DNA of 11,139 bases from UBA11889 sp046582115 (GTDB taxonomy: Bacteria > Pseudomonadota > Gammaproteobacteria > Pseudomonadales > Azotimanducaceae). Of the stretch, positions 5,502 to 11,139 are shown one piece after another. The DNA lies in NCBI GenBank assembly GCA_046582115.1, contig JAYGFA010000012.1, positions 1-11,139 on the forward strand. Reading direction: 5' to 3'. Position 1 is the first letter of the stretch; each line of letters begins with the position of its first letter. A program made the position numbers and the translations under genes. Below the pieces are notes generated by a model. The model did no database searches and was not told where the DNA came from. It saw nothing but the letters and a program-made list of their open reading frames with translations.

Positions 5502-7610
5502 TTATTCGCCTACCGGATAATCGAAAGGCTTCGAATCATTAAACCGGTTCAGTACGTTTCTCGTTAATCTCTCAATTTCATTGTCGTAGCCGTTATGGGA
5601 TAGCGATCCCGTGTAAGAGATTGACCCAACGCTGAACACAGCGCCACCGGACGGTGTTTCAAAGAAAATCATGTCTGCTCTTACCTTTGAATCATCGGTT
5701 AAAGGATGAGTCATGTGAAACTCTTCCTTGACCCGCAGCATGCCTACTTTGTGGTTTTCCGATGTGGCCAGGATCAACGCGTGAAGGGGGGATCCGAGAG
5801 ACTCGTCCCACCGGTCAATTTCCTCCCCAGCCGCCCCTCCTCCCTGTATACCAAAATCACCCCAAACGTCTGTTTGATCGACACCGTCTAAAATAAACGC
5901 CGCGCGTGGATCAGACGATCCTTCGCGAACTCTGTAATAGGTGCCTCCGTCAAATCCCTGTGCGGCAAACCCTATGCCCACCAATTCGTTGGGCGTGCCT
6001 CCCAATCGCCTCCACAATCCTCCGTATTGCCCATCAAATTGTTGGTAGTATTCTCCCGGGTTAGCGATCCAAGCCCTGGTACCGTCCTCGGCACGCCTGA
6101 CCTCAATAATCGCCGGGTTTTGCGAACAAAAAGCGATACGCCAATAAAAACCATTACCGCCCAAGTACATGAGTCGGCCAGACTGAGCGAGCCAATCCGA
6201 AAGTGCGCGTCGCATAGCCGTTGAATAATACTCAGGGTGACTGCCGGTTATGAGGACGCGATAACCTTCGATCGCATCATGACCCTCCAGGTGTAAGTCC
6301 TCATCCGTGACCACGTCAAATTCTTTCCCAATGGCGTCCAACCAAGCGGTTATATGAGTGTCGGCATTGAATGCCCACGTTGTTGTCTTAGGTCTGAAAT
6401 TGAGTATGGGTCTAAGCCTCGACGAAAAATGAACACCGCTCCCATCAGCGTGATGTTCGTAAAGCGACAGTCCGACGTCTTTATGCGCGAACAGAAACGC
6501 CTGGTTAGCGTTGAAGATCCCTGGCTTTCCTAAGAGACCCTCGGAAAATCCAAGTCGTGCATTCGCGTACGCTAAATAGGTGGCCGACGGAACCAAATAG
6601 ACAACGTCCGATCCGCGCCGACCCTTGGGTGCACGCACAAAAAAAGGAACATATTCCTCGGAATCTTCTTGGGTGATTTTGAATGCGTATTGTCCGCTTT
6701 TGAGGCTCTCCGGGACCGACCAACTTACTACGTCTCTCCAACCCGCGTCGGTCAAATCATCCTCGTGAAAGTGAATAGCAGCGTATTGCTCTGGCGCCTC
6801 CAAATGACTTTGGTGAGCACCATCCCAGGACGATCCCCGAACAGCCCGTGTCGGAGTCTGAAACAAAACACCGTCCCTGCCATTTCCCGAAGAATCCTTT
6901 ATCACTTGCGTATCGATGCCTAGTGAGAAGTCCCAACTGGCGATACTTTCACTGTCCGAGAAAATCGAAGGAGCCTCCAAACGGCCGTTAAAACACTCTC
7001 TAGCAGTTTCCCTAGCCGCGAAGAACCAGTCACCGGCCCCAACAGGAATATCAATATCTTCGGTAGCAGTCCAAACAAGAAGTTTTTCAGCGGACCCCAA
7101 CGGGAGTTTTTTTATAGTGAGTGTGACAGGCCGCCCAAACTCAAGGGAAACTCCATACCATCGATGTCGTTGAACGGGTATTTCCAAAAATATCTCCCTA
7201 TCCGACGACGAAACGCCAAAACCATGCTGCGTGATATAGAGCCTGACTCCTGCCATATTGACGAGTGTTTGCGGTTCCTGTCGAAGGAGTGTTGGATAAA
7301 CAAGAAGGTTCAACCGTCCTTCACTCAATTCAGGCATGGAGGCCACCGATCCGTACGAACCTAGCTCCAGCGGTTGAAACGGAACTTCGATCGCGTCACC
7401 CAAACTCGGCTCGATAATATTTTCGATAAGTCCAGTCCCGTGAGGCCTATCGTCGCCGCTGATCAGTTCCACTATTGATACTTGAGCCTTTCCCGGCGTG
7501 TAACTACTTAGCTTTAACGCTATTGACTCCCTCGGTCGCACAGATATCCGGTCGCAATACCCTATAACGTTTTTAATAAACCCGGCGGGAATTTCAGGAT
7601 CAATACTCAT
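5502..7610 (-). CDS. N,N-dimethylformamidase beta-subunit-like protein
   Basis: A 702-residue relative of the large subunit of DMFase (DmfA2, about 762 aa), which hydrolyses dimethylformamide to formate and dimethylamine with a mononuclear iron held by two tyrosines and a glutamate. Seen: an N-terminal GYCDRISVRP segment (17-26) of the first beta domain; a LamG-like jelly roll (about 100-250) with DSSGNGRDG (239-247) and PTRAV; and the catalytic C-terminal domain with PSATYLAYAN (341-350), LYEHHADGSGV (383-393), FNADTHITAWLD (414-425), GSHPEYYSTAM (456-466), MYLGGNGFYWRIAF (481-494) and EVRRAEDGTRAW (503-514). Candidate iron ligands by motif position are Tyr345 or Tyr348, Tyr384 and Glu460; this assignment is inference. 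There is no signal peptide, so it acts in the cytoplasm. Its ATG has GGTGA six bases upstream. No DmfA1-type small subunit is seen nearby; the ABM gene follows by 13 bases. The actual substrate may be another amide. Confidence 0.85.
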   Translation of the reverse strand: MSIDPEIPAGFIKNVIGYCDRISVRPRESIALKLSSYTPGKAQVSIVELISGDDRPHGTGLIENIIEPSLGDAIEVPFQPLELGSYGSVASMPELSEGRLNLLVYPTLLRQEPQTLVNMAGVRLYITQHGFGVSSSDREIFLEIPVQRHRWYGVSLEFGRPVTLTIKKLPLGSAEKLLVWTATEDIDIPVGAGDWFFAARETARECFNGRLEAPSIFSDSESIASWDFSLGIDTQVIKDSSGNGRDGVLFQTPTRAVRGSSWDGAHQSHLEAPEQYAAIHFHEDDLTDAGWRDVVSWSVPESLKSGQYAFKITQEDSEEYVPFFVRAPKGRRGSDVVYLVPSATYLAYANARLGFSEGLLGKPGIFNANQAFLFAHKDVGLSLYEHHADGSGVHFSSRLRPILNFRPKTTTWAFNADTHITAWLDAIGKEFDVVTDEDLHLEGHDAIEGYRVLITGSHPEYYSTAMRRALSDWLAQSGRLMYLGGNGFYWRIAFCSQNPAIIEVRRAEDGTRAWIANPGEYYQQFDGQYGGLWRRLGGTPNELVGIGFAAQGFDGGTYYRVREGSSDPRAAFILDGVDQTDVWGDFGIQGGGAAGEEIDRWDESLGSPLHALILATSENHKVGMLRVKEEFHMTHPLTDDSKVRADMIFFETPSGGAVFSVGSISYTGSLSHNGYDNEIERLTRNVLNRFNDSKPFDYPVGE

Positions 7611-7747
7611 CGCGATTCACCGTCTAACGTAATTCGGTACATCAATCGTCTGATCGTTACCATTCACGAATTTCTCATCTCGTATTTAGCTTCCTAACGT
7701 AAGATTGCCGAACTGCCGGGGTAATTTCACTCCACCAATTCCCCGTC

Positions 7748-8164
7748 CTAATAGAACTCCGTCTCAGTCAAGTTGCCGTCTTCGTCGAACCACTCCGTTC
7801 GAAGTGGTTGACCGTCCCTCAAGTACGTTCTATGTATCAGTTGATCGTTTTCGTCGAACTCATCGAGCCGTTGTTGCCCGTCTTCCCCCTCTGTCCATTT
7901 CTCCGTGGACAACCATTGACCGTCTTTATCGAAGTACTCCACAAGACCATTTCCGTTTGTGAAGGTTCCCTTCGACTCTAACTGACCATCATCGTAAAAA
8001 TGCTCCCAGGGGCCATCTCGATGCCCGTCTTCATATGTTCCTGCCTCTCTTAACTGACCATTGTCGTAGAAAGTCTTGTAAGGACCATCAGGAGGCGTGG
8101 AATCACTGCTCGGAGAACACGAACCCAGAAGGAAGACACTGAGGAAGAGCGGGAGGGGTTTCAT
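7748..8164 (-). CDS. Lipoprotein with MORN_2 (YwqK-type) repeats
   Basis: Seen: a signal peptide MKPLPLFLSVFLLGSC with lipobox LGSC. Cys16 would be lipidated, and Ser at +2 favours the outer membrane. After a short linker there are about five repeats of 22-25 residues built on FYDNGQL/FYDDGQL/FDKDGQW/FDENDQL/FDEDGNL. This is the MORN_2 pattern found in proteins that databases often label 'YwqK family antitoxin'. That label does not prove a toxin-antitoxin role, and no toxin gene is next to it. The protein is strongly acidic and likely binds or scaffolds something at the outer membrane. An in-frame ATG at 8207-8209 would add 15 residues (MCWSTNF then RRRRK); it has GGTGA three bases before it, while the chosen ATG has no clear ribosome site. 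I prefer the shorter form for its normal signal-peptide length. It lies 92 bases after the dehydrogenase gene on the same strand. Confidence 0.8.
   Translation of the reverse strand: MKPLPLFLSVFLLGSCSPSSDSTPPDGPYKTFYDNGQLREAGTYEDGHRDGPWEHFYDDGQLESKGTFTNGNGLVEYFDKDGQWLSTEKWTEGEDGQQRLDEFDENDQLIHRTYLRDGQPLRTEWFDEDGNLTETEFY
7883..8086 (-). repeat. Intragenic MORN_2 repeat units
   Basis: Three consecutive units at residues 27-50, 51-72 and 73-94 of the lipoprotein. The first two begin GPYKTFYDNGQL and GPWEHFYDDGQL and share the DNA word ATGGTCAGTTA on the coding strand, 72 bases apart. This points to fairly recent duplication of a repeat unit. Units four and five (95-138) are more diverged. Confidence 0.65.
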
Positions 8165-8256
8165 TAAATAGATTTTCCGTCTTCGTCGAAAATTAGTCGA
8201 CCAGCACATAGATCACCGGCAAGTTGAACAGGCAGCCCCCAAAGCGAACTAGTCTG

Positions 8257-10572
8257 CTAGGAATCGGATCCTTCTGGCAGGGCATAAGCAATCACTCGCC
8301 CTCCTGTATCCGAAGTGCCCGGCACGGTCACCACAACATATTGGCGGCCGGTCTTCGGACTCACATAGCTCATGGGTGTGGCTTCCGACGCTCCACGCAG
8401 CTCCCCCTGCCAGATCACTTCGCCGGTCAGCGCATTAATCGCGCGCAACCGTCCATCTATCACGCCACCATTAAAGATCAAACCACCAGCCGTGATGAAA
8501 GAGCCCGCCGCATAAGGAAAGCCTAGATTGAGCGGTCCCATGCCTCGTCGCCAGACAATCTGCTGCGTGGTGAGGTCCACCACCGCAATTTCTCCGTAGG
8601 GCGGTTTGAGGCAGGGCAAGCCTAGTGGTGAAGTAAACATCGCCACCCGTGCTGCAAACGGTGTACCTCGCTGTGGACCACCGACGCCATAGGCAGGCGA
8701 AATGCCCTCCCTGGAAGCCTCAAGACCTTCTTCTCGTGGGATCATGTGAATGACCCAGGCGAGATGCAGGTTGTTCACCACCATTAGCTGACGCTCTTCA
8801 TCGACAGCCACGCTACCCCAGTTCATGCCACCAGCCGGTCCGGGATAATGCAGCGTTCCCTGGACGGACGGTGGGGTCATTGGGCCATCATAGCGAAGGC
8901 CATAAAACGCTTTACGACAGGCGATCTGATCGAACGGGGAGATCCCAAACAGATCCCGTTCACGTACGACCGGGTGCGCAAAGGACGGCATACCAGTAGA
9001 GAACGGCTGCGTGGCGCTGGATCTTTCATTAGGCAAGTCCGTCTGTGCTACATCTCGCTCGGTGACTTCGGTCAGCGGCTCACCGGTCGCTCGATCCAGC
9101 ACAAAGAGCTCACCCCGTTTTGTAGGAACGATCACCGCTTTGCGTTTAACCCCATCAAGATTCAAGTCAACTAGTGTGGGTTGCGACGGGACGTCGTAAT
9201 CCCAGATGTCGTGGTGGGTGGTCTGAAAGTGCCAGCGTGTCAGCCCGGTCTTCGCGTCGATCGCAACGATGGAGCTGGCATATTTGTCCATGACCTCCGT
9301 ACGGTGCCCGCCGAAGTAGTCGGGCGTGGCATTCCCCGTGGGTACATAAACCAGGCCAAGTTCGTCATCGGCCGACGTCAGGCTCCAGACATTGGGGGTC
9401 CCTCGGGTGTAGAAACTGCCTTCGGGCGGCATGACCGTTTTGCCCTCGCGGCCGATATCCCAAGCCCACAACAATTGACCGGTGCGTGGATCATAACCAC
9501 GAACAACACCAGACGGTTCCTCTGTTTCCTGATTGTCCAAGACCCAGCCGCCAACCACCAGGGCGCCACTGGCAACGGTAGGTGGTGAAGTAACGAAATA
9601 GTAGAGGGGTTTGACCTCGCCCATGCCAGCAAGCAGAGAGATCTGTCCGGCGCCACCGAACTCCTGGCAAGGCCCCCCTGTCGTCTTGTCCACCGCGATC
9701 ATGCGTGCGTCTGTTGTGGCGGTATAGATCCGTTCAGCACAGTGCTCATGCTTGGGGCGCTCTGGGATGTGGTAGTAAGTCACGCCCCGGCAGTTGCCGA
9801 GGATGCCGAAGGGCGGTGTGTCGTTTTCGGGATCGAAACGCCAGCGTTCAACACCGGTGTCGGCGTCCAGCGCAAGCATGACGTTCTGGGCGGTACACAG
9901 GTATAGCCCGTCGTCGATCTGGATCGGTGTGCCGCTGAAGCGACCGACTCGGTTGGTATCGGCCTGCCAGACCCGCGTAAGTCCGCCAACGTTCGCCGTA
10001 TTGATCTGTGCGTGGGGCACGTAGCGTGTGCCCGCATGGCTCGCGCCGTAGGCTTCCCAGTCTGAGGAGTTCTGCACGGGACCGTAGCGAGTATCTGCAA
10101 TGGACCGAACGTCGCTACTCAGCAGGTTGAAGGTCATGGCCAATAGCACCGCGAAACTCGCTGCCGAGCAAACCTGTACCGTGCGTATACTGAAGAGCGC
10201 CGGCATATCACCGCCCCATAGCTGCCGCCGAATTCCAGGTGTGCAAAGGCTGAGCGCGAGTATGCCGATCAACCAGATGCGTGATCCCACCAACCAGAAA
10301 TCGGGTCCTGCCTCGTAAACGGCCCAGGCGAGGGTCAAAAACAGTACCGCTGCAAACAGGAAAAATCCACGACGCTCCGCCCGCCACAAGTCGACCGCAC
10401 TGAGCGACATCAGAATGCCTGCGCTGAAGTAGTAGGGCGTGCCGTTCATCAATGCCAGCTCCGCCCCCATCCAAACCATGGATAACCCGAGCACTCCGAT
10501 CACGATTGCGGAGGTTCTTAACGCCCATTTACCTTTTACTAACATGCTTCCCTTACGTTGCTGTCTTGCCAT
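8257..10572 (-). CDS. gcd: Membrane-bound PQQ-dependent dehydrogenase, glucose/quinate/shikimate family
   Basis: This 771-residue quinoprotein should oxidise a sugar or polyol in the periplasm and pass electrons to ubiquinone. Seen: five hydrophobic helices in the first 155 residues (about 19-41, 44-62, 68-87, 93-111, 128-152), as in E. coli Gcd (796 aa). An eight-bladed propeller domain follows from DWEAYGASHAGTRY (171-184). Family motifs include CRGVTYYH (261-268), VDKTTGG, GTPNVWS (391-397), GNATPDYFGG (413-422), TTHHDIWDYDVPSQP (451-465), which holds the catalytic aspartate, and VPTKRG (482-487), whose lysine matches the PQQ-binding lysine position. The C-terminal YAAGSFITAGGLIF block is also typical. 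Glucose versus quinate or shikimate cannot be decided, so the gcd name is provisional. ATG 10570-10572 is the longest start; Met10 (10543-10545) has AAGGGA three bases upstream and may be the real one. No pqq biosynthesis gene is in the window. Confidence 0.92.
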   Translation of the reverse strand: MARQQRKGSMLVKGKWALRTSAIVIGVLGLSMVWMGAELALMNGTPYYFSAGILMSLSAVDLWRAERRGFFLFAAVLFLTLAWAVYEAGPDFWLVGSRIWLIGILALSLCTPGIRRQLWGGDMPALFSIRTVQVCSAASFAVLLAMTFNLLSSDVRSIADTRYGPVQNSSDWEAYGASHAGTRYVPHAQINTANVGGLTRVWQADTNRVGRFSGTPIQIDDGLYLCTAQNVMLALDADTGVERWRFDPENDTPPFGILGNCRGVTYYHIPERPKHEHCAERIYTATTDARMIAVDKTTGGPCQEFGGAGQISLLAGMGEVKPLYYFVTSPPTVASGALVVGGWVLDNQETEEPSGVVRGYDPRTGQLLWAWDIGREGKTVMPPEGSFYTRGTPNVWSLTSADDELGLVYVPTGNATPDYFGGHRTEVMDKYASSIVAIDAKTGLTRWHFQTTHHDIWDYDVPSQPTLVDLNLDGVKRKAVIVPTKRGELFVLDRATGEPLTEVTERDVAQTDLPNERSSATQPFSTGMPSFAHPVVRERDLFGISPFDQIACRKAFYGLRYDGPMTPPSVQGTLHYPGPAGGMNWGSVAVDEERQLMVVNNLHLAWVIHMIPREEGLEASREGISPAYGVGGPQRGTPFAARVAMFTSPLGLPCLKPPYGEIAVVDLTTQQIVWRRGMGPLNLGFPYAAGSFITAGGLIFNGGVIDGRLRAINALTGEVIWQGELRGASEATPMSYVSPKTGRQYVVVTVPGTSDTGGRVIAYALPEGSDS

Positions 10573-10838
10573 ACACCATCGGCATTAACTCCGGTAGGAC
10601 AGACTAGACCATCACATCCACCAGGCTGTACCAACGATAGCCGAATAAGGATGCCATTCGATAAACCCGTAGCAAACCCAAGACCCATGACAGGAAACGG
10701 CTAATAGGACCCGCTGATCTCTGTCATCTCGTATAAGCCTGGGTACGCGCTGGGCGACGAATGCCATTCTTCACTTGACCTACAGTGACTGTGGAAACAA
10801 ATTAGGACTATATTTCTTTCACATATAAAAGGAATTGG
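10573..10838. promoter_or_regulatory. Divergent intergenic region between gcd-like and PDE genes
   Basis: These 266 bases must hold the promoters of both divergent genes. The only candidate I see is TTGACC at 10775-10780 on the plus strand. The segment at proper distance (CAAATT, 10798-10803) is a poor -10 match, and the better TATATT (10809-10814) is too far away at 28 bases. The word ATGCCATTC occurs at 10651 and 10761. I see no coding content; the only minus-strand frame overlaps the PDE gene. Confidence 0.25.
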
Positions 10839-11139
10839 ATGATGGACTCCGCCCCTTCCCTTGGGAGACTTGAGCACAACGACTGGAGAAAAGCTTGGGA
10901 GATACAAGCGTCTGGTCACTTAGCTTTTAATCGCAAACACGTCAATCTCGCTCCGCGTATTCAGTTATTGGCTCTCGTAGTGGTACTACTCGCATCCTCA
11001 CTGCTCTACGCGCACGGTGGTGCCAACGCACCGAAGAACGTTGGCGATCGCGCCATCGAATTCCCGGATACCGAGCAATACATGACCCTGGCAGTAGATC
11101 TTCACACGCACAGCGTATTCTCCGACGGCCATGTTTGGC
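10839..11139 (+). CDS. Exported PHP-domain phosphodiesterase (Sb-PDE family), N-terminal part
   Basis: One hundred codons run from ATG 10839 off the right edge. Seen: an N-terminal cytoplasmic-looking stretch of about 44 residues, a single hydrophobic segment (IQLLALVVVLLASSLLYA, about 46-63), then AHGG, a linker with FPDTEQY, and LAVDLHTHSVFSDGHVW. HTHS..SDG is the first metal-binding motif of PHP-superfamily hydrolases (His-x-His). The linker and FSDGHVW wording closely match the Sb-PDE family, named after a Sphingobium organophosphate phosphodiesterase. Members are exported and cleave phosphodiesters. The long stretch before the hydrophobic segment makes either a membrane anchor or a cleaved signal peptide from a later start possible. 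The ATG at 10839 has AGGA (10829-10832) six bases upstream; a second ATG follows immediately. The rest of the metal site lies outside the window. Confidence 0.8.
   Translation, partial: MMDSAPSLGRLEHNDWRKAWEIQASGHLAFNRKHVNLAPRIQLLALVVVLLASSLLYAHGGANAPKNVGDRAIEFPDTEQYMTLAVDLHTHSVFSDGHVW

Noticed and set aside
7623..7703. CTAACGTAA occurring twice (about 7624 and 7695) upstream of the amidase-like gene
   Set aside because: Nine bases, direct, with no matching spacing or partner sites. It could be chance; not enough to call an operator.
9181..9588. Plus-strand open frame of 135 codons inside the PQQ dehydrogenase gene
   Set aside because: It is antisense to the conserved propeller motifs, with no ribosome site or known domain.
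10701..10919. Minus-strand open frame of 72 codons in the divergent intergenic region
   Set aside because: It overlaps the start of the PHP-domain gene, shows no motif and has low-quality composition.
1..11139. CRISPR array, tRNA/rRNA genes, insertion sequence or phage attachment site
   Set aside because: I saw no regular spaced repeats, cloverleaf-like sequence, transposase motifs or flanking inverted repeats with target duplications.

Overview
The window looks like chromosomal DNA of a Gram-negative bacterium, most likely a proteobacterium with a catabolically versatile, perhaps marine or soil, lifestyle. The support is a lipobox lipoprotein, a membrane-bound PQQ dehydrogenase with the five-helix N-terminal anchor, a TldD/TldE pair, the start of a CYP153-like P450 and the start of an Sb-PDE-type phosphodiesterase. 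No marker here fixes the genus. GC content is intermediate and varies by region; the amidase-like gene at 5502-7610 reads as more AT-rich by eye than the tldD/pmbA block.

Layout, left to right. The N-terminal 70 codons of a P450 run off the left edge (minus strand). It is divergent from a translationally coupled tldD-pmbA operon (plus strand, 344-3093). A decayed stretch follows (3094-3537), holding only the C-terminal end of a phytanoyl-CoA dioxygenase-type enzyme and sequence I cannot assign. Then come a small exported helical protein (minus) and a class I methyltransferase (plus).

The methyltransferase converges on a long minus-strand series. In transcription order this is: a membrane PQQ-dependent sugar/quinate-type dehydrogenase (10572-8257); a lipoprotein with MORN_2/YwqK-type repeats (8164-7748); a large protein related to the beta (catalytic) subunit of N,N-dimethylformamidase (7610-5502); and, directly behind it, a tandem-domain antibiotic-biosynthesis-monooxygenase-like (ABM) protein (5488-4781). 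At the right edge, divergent from the dehydrogenase, an exported PHP-domain phosphodiesterase begins.

Functional reading. The P450, the dioxygenase remnant, the PQQ dehydrogenase, the dimethylformamidase-like hydrolase, the ABM protein and the phosphodiesterase all fit scavenging or oxidation of small organic compounds, so this may be an accessory catabolic neighbourhood around a housekeeping tldD-pmbA pair. The most unusual local feature is the amidase/ABM pair. The ABM coding frame clearly begins upstream of its first ATG, right behind a strong Shine-Dalgarno sequence, but the only codon in the start position is ATT. The gene therefore either uses a rare AUU start or has lost its start codon. 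Its last 15 codons are overlapped by another open frame, so its C-terminus is also uncertain.
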